NCBI GenBank assembly: GCA_018780805.1
Contig: JADMJD010000016.1
Location: 1 to 61,521 of the forward strand
Direction of reading: 5' to 3'
Origin: Rubrivivax sp.
GTDB lineage: Bacteria > Pseudomonadota > Gammaproteobacteria > Burkholderiales > Burkholderiaceae_C
DNA length: 61,521 nucleotides
Under the pieces are notes generated by a model. The model made no database searches. It was given only the letters and a program-made list of their open reading frames with translations, and was not told the origin of the DNA. The position numbers were made by a program, and so were the translations under genes. Position 1 is the stretch's first letter; each line of letters opens with the position of its first letter. Shown here piece after piece: positions 33,347 to 41,830 of this stretch.

Positions 33347-35001
33347 CACACGTGGAGCAGACCAGCGACGTGCTGGTGATCGGCGCCGGGCCGGTGGGCC
33401 TGTCGCTGGCGATGGACCTGGCCTGGCGCGGCCAGCGGGTCACGGTGCTGGAGCAGCGCCACCACCGCCAGCCACCCGAGGTGAAGTGCAACCACGTGGC
33501 GGCGCGCACGATGGAGCAGTTCCGCCGCCTGGGCGTGGCCGCCGCCGTGCGCGCCGCCGGCCTGCCCGATCACTACCCGCACGACGTGGCCTTCCGCACC
33601 AGCGTCACCGGCACCGAGCTGACGCGTGTGCCCATCCCCGGCCGCGCCGCCCGTACCGCCCGCACCACCGCGACCGAAGGCCCCGACGTGCACTGGCCCA
33701 CGCCCGAGCCGCCGCACCGCGTGAACCAGACCTTTCTGGAGCCGGTGCTGCTGGACCATGCCGCCACGATGCCGGGCCTGACGCTGGTGAACCGCGTGCA
33801 GCTGCAGTCTTTGCAACAGGACGATGCCGGTGTGGTGGCCGAAGTGCTGGACCTGGACAGTGGCGCGACACGTCGTTTCGGGGCCGCCTACCTGGTGGGC
33901 TGCGACGGCGGCCGCTCCTTCGTGCGCAAACACATCGGGGCCCAGCTGGCGGGCACGCCCGTGATTCAGCAGGTGCAGTCCACCCACATCCGCGCGCCGG
34001 GGCTGCTGGCACTGATCCCGGGCACACCGGCCTGGTGTTTCTACAGCGTCAACCCGCGCCGTTGTGGCACCGTGTTTGCCATCGACGGGCGCGAGACCTG
34101 GCTGGTGCACAACCACCTGCACCCGCACGAACCCGGCTTCGACAGCGTGGACCGTGACTGGGCGATCCGCGAGATCCTGGGCGTGGGCCCGGACTTCGAC
34201 TACGAGGTGCTGAGCCAGGAAGACTGGGTCGGCCGCCGCCTGGTGGCCGACCGCTTCCGCGACCGGCGCATCTTCATCTGCGGCGACGCGGCCCACCTCT
34301 GGGTGCCCTACGCCGGTTACGGCATGAACGCCGGCATCGCCGATGCGATGAACCTGTCCTGGCACCTCAGCGCGCGCTTGCGCGGCTGGGCCGGCCCGGC
34401 GGTGCTGGACCTGTACGAACAGGAGCGCTTGCCCATCACCGAACAGGTGTCGCGGTTTGCGATGGACCATGCGCAGGCCATGATCAAGGCGCGTGGTGCC
34501 GTGCCCGCCGACATCGAAGACGCCGGCCCCGAGGCCGATGCGGTGCGGGCCGAGCTGGGGCGCAAGGCCTACGCGCTGAACGTGCAGCAGTTCGCCTGCG
34601 CCGGGCTGAACTTCGGCTACTACTACGAAGCTTCACCCGCCATCGCCTACGACGATGAAACAGCGCCCCCTTACGCGATGGGCAGCTTCACCGCGTCCAC
34701 CGTGCCCGGCTGCCGCATGCCGCACGTGTGGCTGCCGGACGGACGCTCGCTGTACGACGCCTTCGGCCCCGACTACACGCTGCTGCGGCGTGACCCGGCG
34801 GTGGACGTGGCGCCGCTGCTGCAGGCCGCCCAGGCCCGCGGGGTGCCGATGACGCTGCTGGACCTGCCCGCCGGCAGCGCGCCACCGGAGATGCGCCACG
34901 CGCTGCTGCTGTGCCGCACCGACCAGCACGTGGCGTGGCGGGGTGATGCCGCACCGGCCGATCCGCTGGCGCTGGTGGACCGGCTGCGCGCTGCGGCCTG
35001 A
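33343..35001 (+). CDS. FAD-dependent aromatic hydroxylase (MhpA/TfdB-like)
   Basis: 552 aa. It shows the GxGxxG dinucleotide fold (VLVIGAGPVGLSLAMDLAWRG), the DG motif VGCDGGRSFVRKHIG and the GD motif CGDAAHLWVPYAGYGMN, all of group A flavin monooxygenases, plus a degenerate C-terminal domain ending LLCRTDQHVAWRG. The exact substrate cannot be read; 3-(3-hydroxyphenyl)propionate- or chlorophenol-hydroxylase-like enzymes share this size. The start overlaps the stop of the solute-binding protein gene by four bases. It is a second aromatic hydroxylase in the same locus as MobA but not a close paralogue. Confidence 0.85.
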   Translation: MTHVEQTSDVLVIGAGPVGLSLAMDLAWRGQRVTVLEQRHHRQPPEVKCNHVAARTMEQFRRLGVAAAVRAAGLPDHYPHDVAFRTSVTGTELTRVPIPGRAARTARTTATEGPDVHWPTPEPPHRVNQTFLEPVLLDHAATMPGLTLVNRVQLQSLQQDDAGVVAEVLDLDSGATRRFGAAYLVGCDGGRSFVRKHIGAQLAGTPVIQQVQSTHIRAPGLLALIPGTPAWCFYSVNPRRCGTVFAIDGRETWLVHNHLHPHEPGFDSVDRDWAIREILGVGPDFDYEVLSQEDWVGRRLVADRFRDRRIFICGDAAHLWVPYAGYGMNAGIADAMNLSWHLSARLRGWAGPAVLDLYEQERLPITEQVSRFAMDHAQAMIKARGAVPADIEDAGPEADAVRAELGRKAYALNVQQFACAGLNFGYYYEASPAIAYDDETAPPYAMGSFTASTVPGCRMPHVWLPDGRSLYDAFGPDYTLLRRDPAVDVAPLLQAAQARGVPMTLLDLPAGSAPPEMRHALLLCRTDQHVAWRGDAAPADPLALVDRLRAAA

Positions 35002-35024
35002 GGTCGCCCGGGCCTCTGACGCTC

Positions 35025-36251
35025 TCAGCCCAGCACACCGGCCTCGCGCAGCGCCGCGATGTCGCCGTCGCGGTAGCCCAGCCCCTGCAGCAGCGCCTGC
35101 GTGTGTTCACCCAGTGCCGGCGGGCCCTGGCGCAGCGGCAGCCGTTCGCCGTCCAGCGCCAGCGGCAGCAAGGCGGTGAGTGTGTCGATCGGCCGGCCGG
35201 CGCCGCTGGCATCGGCCGGCAGCGTCACCGGCGCCAGGCCGCCGGTGGCCAGCAAATGCGGGTCGTCAAACAGGTCCTGCGGGCGTGTGATGGGTGCGTA
35301 GGGCAGGCCCACGGCCTCGAAGCGCCGGGCCAGCTCGGCGGCGGTGAAGGGCGCAAAACGTTCCCTCAGCAGCGGCACCATCCAGTCGCGCGCCTGCACA
35401 CGCAGGTTGTTGCTCTGCAGCCGCGGGTCGGCCTGCAACTCGGGCCAGTTGAACTCGGTGCACAGCAGCGCCCACTGGGTGTCGCTCACGGCGGCCAGGA
35501 AGATCTGTTCGCCGCCGTGTTCGCCGCCGCCCACGTCGAACACGTCGTACAGGCCCCAGGCCGAGATGCGACTGGGCATCGGCGCGGCCGGCTGGCCGGT
35601 GACGGCGAACTGCATCATGTGCTGCGCCACCAGGAAGATGTTGTTCTCGAACAGCGCGCTCTGCACCTGGCGGCCCACGCCGGTGCTCTGGCGCTGGAAC
35701 AGCGCGGCCAGCACGCCGATGGCGCCGAACATGCCGCCCATGATGTCGTTCACACTGCTGCCGGCGCGCAGCGGCCGGCCTTCGGGGCCGGTCATGTAGG
35801 CCAGGCCGCCCATCATCTGCACCACCTCGTCCAGCGCCGTGCGGTGTTCGTAAGGCCCGGGCAAAAAACCCTTGTGCGAGACGCAGATCAGCCGCGGGTT
35901 GAGCTTTTGCAGCGCGTCGGCACCGAAGCCGAGTTTGTCCATCGTGCCGGCCTTGAAGTTCTCGCTGAACACGTCGGCGCCGGCCACGAGCTTCAACACG
36001 ATCTCGCGGCCGCGCGGGTCTTTCACGTCCACCGCCAGGCTGTGTTTGTTGCGGTTGAACAGGCCGTAAAAACCTGCGCCCGAGCCCAGCAGCCGGCGTG
36101 TGCTGTCGCCTGCCAGCGGCTCGACCTTGATGACCTCGGCGCCCAGGTCGGCCAGCACCAGGCCGCAGGTGGGGCCCATGACCATGTGCGTGAACTCGAC
36201 GACGCGGATGCCCTTCAGGGGCAGGTCGGATGACGTTGCAGACTCAGACAT
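35025..36251 (-). CDS. Class III (CaiB/BaiF family) CoA-transferase
   Basis: 408 aa. Family blocks: LKGIRVVEFTHMVMGPTCGLVLADLGAEVIKVE, NRNKHSLAVDVKDPRG, the catalytic-Asp region around TALDEVVQMMGGLAYM, and a C-terminal PITRPQDLFDDPH segment. These enzymes move CoA between carboxylic acids. It overlaps the lyase gene upstream on the same strand by eight bases, so the pair likely activates and then cleaves a dicarboxylic or branched acid (for example a citramalyl- or HMG-CoA type thioester). Substrate is unproven. Confidence 0.9.
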   Translation of the reverse strand: MSESATSSDLPLKGIRVVEFTHMVMGPTCGLVLADLGAEVIKVEPLAGDSTRRLLGSGAGFYGLFNRNKHSLAVDVKDPRGREIVLKLVAGADVFSENFKAGTMDKLGFGADALQKLNPRLICVSHKGFLPGPYEHRTALDEVVQMMGGLAYMTGPEGRPLRAGSSVNDIMGGMFGAIGVLAALFQRQSTGVGRQVQSALFENNIFLVAQHMMQFAVTGQPAAPMPSRISAWGLYDVFDVGGGEHGGEQIFLAAVSDTQWALLCTEFNWPELQADPRLQSNNLRVQARDWMVPLLRERFAPFTAAELARRFEAVGLPYAPITRPQDLFDDPHLLATGGLAPVTLPADASGAGRPIDTLTALLPLALDGERLPLRQGPPALGEHTQALLQGLGYRDGDIAALREAGVLG

Positions 36252-37164
36252 TCAGGAATCCCTTGGGCAACCCGGCTTCGGGTGTCATGCCGTAGATCGG
36301 TTCACCAGGCAGGCCCTGGCGCAGGGGTTCGCGGGCGGCGATCAGGCGTGGCAGGTCCACGCCGGTGTGCACGCCCATGGCCTCGAACATGAAGACCAGA
36401 TCTTCGGTGACCACGTTGCCCGAGGCGCCGGGTGCGTAGGGGCAGCCGCCCAGGCCGCCCAGGCTGGCGTCGAAGGTGCTCACGCCCACGTCCCAGGCCG
36501 CCAGGCAGTTGGCCAGACCCAGGCCACGGGTGTTGTGCAGGTGGGCGGCGCCGGCCAGGTGGCCGATCTCGCTGCGCAGCCGCGTGAACAGGCGCCGCAC
36601 CTGGGCCGGGTGGGCCACGCCGGTGGTGTCCGACAGGCCCACCTCGTCCACCCCGGCGGCGGCCAGTTGTGCGGCCAGGCGCAGCACCTCGTCTTCGTCC
36701 ACGCGGCCCTGCAGCGTGCAGCCGAAGGCGGTGGAGATGCCCACCTCCACCACCACCTGCGGCGCATGCTGCTGGCGCGCGTAGACCACCGCGGCCACCT
36801 CGTCCACCATCTGCGCGCGGGTCTTGCGCACGTTGGCCATCGAGTGCGCTTCGCTGGCCGACACCGGCAGCGTGATCTTCTGCACCCCGGCGGCAAAGGC
36901 GGCTTCGGCGCCTTTCAGGTTGGGCACCAGGGCCATCACGCGCAGGCCGGGGTGGCTGAGGGCGTGTGCCACCACGGCCTCGATGTCGGCCATCTGCGGC
37001 AGCAGCCGCGCCGGCACGAAGGAGCCGACCTCGATCTCGCGCAGGCCGGCCGCCACGAGTGCGTCGATCCACGCGCGCTTGGCTGCGGTGGGCATGGTGC
37101 GCGCCACGCTTTGCAGGCCGTCGCGCGGGCCGACCTCGCTGATCAGGACATGGGGAGATGCCAT
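36244..37164 (-). CDS. Hydroxymethylglutaryl-CoA lyase family protein
   Basis: 306 aa TIM-barrel lyase. It has the N-terminal EVGPRDGLQ metal/substrate motif, HLHNTRGLGLAN metal-binding region and the catalytic-Cys loop GLGGCPYAPGASGNV, all typical of HMG-CoA lyase. The family also includes (S)-citramalyl-CoA-type lyases, and coupling to a class III CoA-transferase in the same operon makes that possible. The extended ORF to 37623 is antisense to the M16 peptidase; ATG 37164 is correct by homology. Confidence 0.9.
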   Translation of the reverse strand: MASPHVLISEVGPRDGLQSVARTMPTAAKRAWIDALVAAGLREIEVGSFVPARLLPQMADIEAVVAHALSHPGLRVMALVPNLKGAEAAFAAGVQKITLPVSASEAHSMANVRKTRAQMVDEVAAVVYARQQHAPQVVVEVGISTAFGCTLQGRVDEDEVLRLAAQLAAAGVDEVGLSDTTGVAHPAQVRRLFTRLRSEIGHLAGAAHLHNTRGLGLANCLAAWDVGVSTFDASLGGLGGCPYAPGASGNVVTEDLVFMFEAMGVHTGVDLPRLIAAREPLRQGLPGEPIYGMTPEAGLPKGFLNV

Positions 37165-37201
37165 GGCCGGCACGATACCCGAGCGGGGATACTGGCGGCA
37201 G

Positions 37202-38479
37202 ATGAACACACCCACGCACCACCTCCACACCTTCCCCCACGGCCTGCGCGCGCTGGCCCTGCCGCTGCCGGATGCCGTGACGGCCAGCGTGTCTGTCTTC
37301 ATCGCCAGTGGCAGCGTGCACGAGCGCCGGGCGCTCAGCGGCATCGGCCACGTGGTGGAACACATGGTCTTCAAGGGCACCCGCACCCGCGACGCACGCC
37401 GCATCAACCTGGACGCCGAGCGCCGCGGTGCCGAGGTCAACGCGCACACCGACAAGGACCACAGCGCCTTCCACCTGTGCGGCCTGCCGGCGCACGCGGC
37501 CGAGTTCGTGCCGCTGCTGGCCGATCTGGTGCTGGCGCCCACCTTTCCCGCCGATGAGCTGGAACGCGAGCGCCAGGTGCTGCTGCAGGAGTTCAGCGAA
37601 GACGAAGACGATCCCATGGCCACGGCCTACAAACTCTTCGACCACGCCTGTTATGGCCTGCACCCGCTGGGCCAGCCGGCCATCGGCCGCCGCGCCAACA
37701 TCGAACGGTTCACGCGTGACGACCTGGTGCGCTGGACGGCGCAGCAGTTCACCGCCGCCAACACCGTGGTGGCGGTGGCCGGGCCGGTGCAGCCGGACGC
37801 CTTTTTTGCCCAGGTTGAAGCGGCATTCGGCGCGATGCCCGCCGGCATGCCCCATGCCGTGGCAGCACCGGCCTGGCACGGCGGGCTGCGCACCAAGCGC
37901 GTGGACGCCGGCAGCCAGAGCCACCTGGTGCTGGGCTTCCCGTTGCCGCCGCTGGGCGCGGACGACCCGAGCGGCGAGCTGGCTGCGCTGGCCTTCGGTG
38001 AGGGCATGAGCGCGCCGCTGATGGCCGAACTGCGTGAGCGCCTGGGACTGGTCTATTACGCCGCCTGCGCGGCCGACGCCACGCTGCTGGCGGGTGAGTT
38101 CGTCGTCGAAGCGTCGTTCGGTGCCGAGCAGCAGGGCCAGGTCCTGCCCGCCGTGGTGGCGCTGCTGCAGCGGCAGGCCGAACAGGTCATGCCGCTGGAC
38201 CTGGAGCGCGCCCAGCACCAGCTGGCGTTGCGCCTGGCGCGGGGCCAGGAGCGGCCGGGGCGGCTGTTGGAGTCCGCCGTGCTGGACCTGCTGGCCCTGG
38301 GGCGTGTGCGCCCCCCCGCAGAACGCCTGGCGCAGGTGATGGCGCTGGGCACGGAAGACTTGCGCAGCAGCTTCGAGCGCCTGCTGGCCGCCGGTGCTGC
38401 GGCGGCGCTGGCCGGCGCCCTGCCACGCGGCGCCGCCGATGCGGCCCGCACGCAGCTGGCGCCGCTGCTGCGGGCCTGA
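37202..38479 (+). CDS. M16-family zinc metallopeptidase
   Basis: 425 aa. The inverted zinc motif HVVEHM (HxxEH) lies at about residues 54-59, with the downstream Glu in the NAHTDKDHSAFH...E region, and the R/Y block GLVYYAACAADA in the second domain. One complete M16 unit of pitrilysin/PqqF-like size with both half domains; no signal peptide, so cytoplasmic or an unrecognised location. It starts 37 bases from the divergent lyase gene and ends against a large palindrome. Confidence 0.9.
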   Translation: MNTPTHHLHTFPHGLRALALPLPDAVTASVSVFIASGSVHERRALSGIGHVVEHMVFKGTRTRDARRINLDAERRGAEVNAHTDKDHSAFHLCGLPAHAAEFVPLLADLVLAPTFPADELERERQVLLQEFSEDEDDPMATAYKLFDHACYGLHPLGQPAIGRRANIERFTRDDLVRWTAQQFTAANTVVAVAGPVQPDAFFAQVEAAFGAMPAGMPHAVAAPAWHGGLRTKRVDAGSQSHLVLGFPLPPLGADDPSGELAALAFGEGMSAPLMAELRERLGLVYYAACAADATLLAGEFVVEASFGAEQQGQVLPAVVALLQRQAEQVMPLDLERAQHQLALRLARGQERPGRLLESAVLDLLALGRVRPPAERLAQVMALGTEDLRSSFERLLAAGAAAALAGALPRGAADAARTQLAPLLRA

Positions 38480-38501
38480 AGTTCAGGCCTGAACTTCAGG
38501 C
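38474..38501. terminator. 28-bp perfect palindrome between convergent peptidase genes
   Basis: A perfect dyad built from alternating CCTGAA/TTCAGG units, extending over the M16 stop. A further GTTCAGG follows at about 38506. It can form a 12-bp-plus stem and probably serves as a bidirectional terminator; there is no T-run. Confidence 0.5.
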
Positions 38502-38507
38502 GACCGT

Positions 38508-40700
38508 TCAGGCCACGGACTTCCGCCCGGCCTGCCACAGCACAAAGGCAAACTCGTCGGCCCGTTCGTCGTCGAGCTGGCTGCGGGTGCTGCCCAGGCC
38601 ATGGCCGGCGTCGAAGCTGACCCGCAGCAGCACGGGGTGACGTGAGGCGTTGGCCTTCTGCAGCCGCGCCGCCATCTTCGCGCCCTGCCAGGCCTCCACG
38701 CGCGAGTCGGTCATGCCCACGGTCAGCAGCACGGCGGGGTAACGCGTGCCGTCCTTCACATGGGCCAATGCGTCCATCGCGACCAGGCCGGTGAAACCAT
38801 CGCGTTCGGTCACGGTGCCGAACTCCTCGATGTTGGGCGGCCCGTTCTGCGAAAACTCGGCGCGCAGCGGGTTGCTGACGCCGACGTTGGAGATCACGCC
38901 GGCAAACAGATCGGGCCGCTCGGTGAGCGCACGTCCGACCGTGATGCCGCCCGCCGAGCCGCCCTGGATGCTGAGCGTGCGCGGCGAGGTCCAGCCGGCG
39001 CGCACCAGGTGTTCGCAGCAATCGATCAGGTCGCGCCAGGTGTTGGGCTTGCTCAGCTTCTGGCCGCCCAGCCACCAGCGTTTGCCGTACTCGCCGCCGC
39101 CGCGCACATGGGCGGTGGCGAACACACCGCCACGCTCCAGCAGTGCCAGCACACGTGGGCTGAAGTAGGGCCCGCTGGTGATCTGGTAGGCGCCGTAGGC
39201 CTGCACCAGGGTGGGGTTGCGGCCGTCACGCTTGAGGCCTTTGCGCGCGACGATGGACAGCGGCACCTGGGTGCCATCGCGGGCGGTCGCAAACGTGCGG
39301 ACGGCCTCAAATCCGGCCAGGTCCAGCGGTGACGGTGGCGCGATGCCGGTGCGTGTGGTCGCCCCCGACGCCGGGTCGTGGCGGAAGCCGGTGCTGGGCA
39401 GCAGCCAGGCCGTGCCGTCGATGAAAAAACCGTCGTCGGCGGTGCTGGCCGACAAGCCGCTGATCGAGCCTTCGAAGGGCAGCGGCACAGCCTTGACCTG
39501 GCCGTCGCGCCCCAGCTTGCGCAGGCTGTGGTAACCACCGTCCAGGTCCAGCAGGTACAGGCCGTCACGGGCCAGGGCCAGGCCTTCCAGCACCAGGCCG
39601 GCTTCCGGCACCACCGGCGTGGCGCTGGCAAAACTGGCGCCGGCCAGCGGGGTGCGCAGCACCCGGCCGTTGGGGGCGCCACGGGTGCTCAGCAGGTAAA
39701 GGTGTTCGTTGTCGAAGGCATAACCGGTGACCTCGTCTTCCACGGTGCACACCGGCAACCAGCGGGCGCGGCCGGCGGTCACATCGGCCAGTGGCGCCAC
39801 GTACAACGGGTTCTGGCGCCGCACGCCGCCGTACAGCACCAGCACGGCCCAGGGGCTGCCGGGCGTGGCGGACACACTCGGGAACTCGGTTTCGGCCACC
39901 GGCAGCGCGGGGTCACGGCCATGGGCCACCAGCAGCACATCGTCCTTCGGGTCCGTGCCCAGCCGGTGCAGCAACGCGGGCGAACGTTTGTAGTAGTCCA
40001 CCGTGCCGGCCTTCGACAGGTCGGCCAGGCGGCCATAAAAGAACCCGCTGCCGTCGGGCAACCAGGACGGGCCGGCGTACTGCGTGCCCGGGATGCGCTC
40101 GGGCAGCACCCGCTGCGTGCTGACCTCCATCACGTGCAGCACCGAGTTTTCGCTGCCGGCGGGTGACAGGCCGTACACCACGTGCCGGCCGTCGGGCGAG
40201 GGTACCCACCAGTCCAGCGAGATGTGCACACCGCCGTCGCCCTTCATCGTCGTCGGGTCGATCAGCAGGGTCTCGGCACCGCCGGCCAGCGGCCGCGTGG
40301 CGAGCTTGAAGTTGTCGCTGCCGGCCGGGCGCACCTGGTAGAACAGGCGTTCGCCGGCCTTTTGCGCGCCATAGGCCACGGTGCTGCCGCCTGACAGTGC
40401 GCTGATGCGACGCTTCAATGCATCGCGGCCCGGGATGGCCCCCAGCATCTGGCGGGCGTGGGCGTCCTGCCCGCGCATGAAGGGCTCCCAATCGCGGTCC
40501 TTCGGGTTTTCCATCCAGCGGTAGGGGTCCACCACGGTCTGGCCGAAAAACGTCTCGCGCACAGGCTCGATGCGCGCCACCGGCGGGCCACGCCGCGCAG
40601 CAGCGGCCAGGGCGGTGAGTGGGAAGCTGGGGGCCAGGGCCAGCGTGGACAGGGCACCAGCGTGGCGCAGCCATTGGCGGCGCAGGGAGTTGTGCAGCAT
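38508..40700 (-). CDS. S9-family prolyl oligopeptidase
   Basis: 730 aa. An N-terminal seven-bladed propeller is followed by an alpha/beta-hydrolase domain with the nucleophile in IQGGSAGGITVG, Asp in VGMTDSRVEAWQ and His in FDAGHGLGS, the Ser-Asp-His order of S9A. The N-terminus has LRRQWL and then a hydrophobic stretch ending ALAAAA, so it is probably exported, perhaps by Tat. DPYRWMENP is the family N-terminal motif. The start ATG 40700 replaces an upstream in-frame start at 40757 that lacks the secretion signal. Confidence 0.92.
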   Translation of the reverse strand: MLHNSLRRQWLRHAGALSTLALAPSFPLTALAAAARRGPPVARIEPVRETFFGQTVVDPYRWMENPKDRDWEPFMRGQDAHARQMLGAIPGRDALKRRISALSGGSTVAYGAQKAGERLFYQVRPAGSDNFKLATRPLAGGAETLLIDPTTMKGDGGVHISLDWWVPSPDGRHVVYGLSPAGSENSVLHVMEVSTQRVLPERIPGTQYAGPSWLPDGSGFFYGRLADLSKAGTVDYYKRSPALLHRLGTDPKDDVLLVAHGRDPALPVAETEFPSVSATPGSPWAVLVLYGGVRRQNPLYVAPLADVTAGRARWLPVCTVEDEVTGYAFDNEHLYLLSTRGAPNGRVLRTPLAGASFASATPVVPEAGLVLEGLALARDGLYLLDLDGGYHSLRKLGRDGQVKAVPLPFEGSISGLSASTADDGFFIDGTAWLLPSTGFRHDPASGATTRTGIAPPSPLDLAGFEAVRTFATARDGTQVPLSIVARKGLKRDGRNPTLVQAYGAYQITSGPYFSPRVLALLERGGVFATAHVRGGGEYGKRWWLGGQKLSKPNTWRDLIDCCEHLVRAGWTSPRTLSIQGGSAGGITVGRALTERPDLFAGVISNVGVSNPLRAEFSQNGPPNIEEFGTVTERDGFTGLVAMDALAHVKDGTRYPAVLLTVGMTDSRVEAWQGAKMAARLQKANASRHPVLLRVSFDAGHGLGSTRSQLDDERADEFAFVLWQAGRKSVA

Positions 40701-40753
40701 GGGGTGGATGGTGTGGATGAAGGTCCGCAGCCTGTCGCCAACCGCCGTCGGCG

Positions 40754-41830
40754 TCAACTGCCTTGTTTGACCGGCAGGTTCAGCAGCAGGTTCTGCGGCT
40801 TGAGTTTCACCAGCTGCTGCGCATCGGCCATCAGCCCCAGGTAGACCGGCGCACCGGCCACGTCGGGCCGCATCTCGCCGGGGTCGGCGAAGCGCAGGCG
40901 GAACAGGCTGAGCAGGCGCTGCTGGCGCTCGGGCTCGATGTCACGGCCTTCGTACAGATCGTTCAGCAAGGTGCTGGCTTCGGCGTCCAGGCCCAGGTGC
41001 CAGCGCCAGGCGGTGTCGTCCACCTGTTGCAGCGGCTCGATCGTGACCTGCACCCCCAGCAGATGACGGGTCCAACGCACCAGCACCCGCGCCAGGGCCT
41101 GCAGCCCGGAATGTTTGTTCACCAGCCCGAACTGGATGCCATGGCCCAGGTCGCGCTGGACCTGGTGCGTGAGGTCCAGCAGAAAGGGTGTGCCCAGCTG
41201 CGGCTTGGCGGCACGCTCGAAATAGGCCGTGCTGTTGTCGGGCGACAGCACCTGCAGGTCCAGCCGCCTCAAAGGTGCCTGGGCTTCGACCAGCAGTTGG
41301 CCCAGGGTGCCGAAGCCCTGGGTCTCGTGGTTCAGGTCGAGTGTGTCGCGGTCGCCCAGCAGCACACGGCCTTCGTGGTGGGTGACACGTTGTGGGCGGA
41401 ACAGCAGCTCGGCCGCGCGCCACTCAAAAGCGTCGTCGCTGTCATCCAGCAGGCCGCGCACCAGGGCCTGCAGCACCAGCTCGATGAACAGCGGCGGCAG
41501 CGTGATCGGCCCGCCGCGGAACAGGCGCAGCAGCCAGCCTTCCAGCGTGCCGGCGGCCTGTGCGTCGTCGCGGAAGGCCAGCGCATGCTGCCAGTTCTCG
41601 CGTGCGTCGGCGTCCTTCAGTGCGGCCAGTTCCTGCGGCGTGACCGGGCGCAGCGGCTCGGCCTGCAGCGCGGTGTGCAGGCGGCGCTCGGCTTGGCAGG
41701 ACTCGGGCACCAGGGCCAGTTCAGGGCGTGCAAAAAAAGCCCGCCACCAGGCGGGTGTGGGGCGGTGCCAACCCTGTGCATCACGTTCCAGCGTGGTCCA
41801 TTGGGTGTCAGGCCAGGGGTTCAGGGCCAC
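40754..41830 (-). CDS. DUF6352-family protein at the end of the hut operon
   Basis: 358 aa, start GTG 41830 overlapping the hutF stop by 10 bases. The sequence (DTQWTTLERDAQGWHRPTP, AWWRAFFARPELALVPESC, FEWRAAELLFRPQRV) matches what I recall of DUF6352, a family known mainly from Burkholderiales and without a known function. No signal peptide or catalytic motif is seen. Tight coupling to hutF suggests it belongs to histidine catabolism or to a process sharing its regulation. Confidence 0.75.
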   Translation of the reverse strand: MALNPWPDTQWTTLERDAQGWHRPTPAWWRAFFARPELALVPESCQAERRLHTALQAEPLRPVTPQELAALKDADARENWQHALAFRDDAQAAGTLEGWLLRLFRGGPITLPPLFIELVLQALVRGLLDDSDDAFEWRAAELLFRPQRVTHHEGRVLLGDRDTLDLNHETQGFGTLGQLLVEAQAPLRRLDLQVLSPDNSTAYFERAAKPQLGTPFLLDLTHQVQRDLGHGIQFGLVNKHSGLQALARVLVRWTRHLLGVQVTIEPLQQVDDTAWRWHLGLDAEASTLLNDLYEGRDIEPERQQRLLSLFRLRFADPGEMRPDVAGAPVYLGLMADAQQLVKLKPQNLLLNLPVKQGS

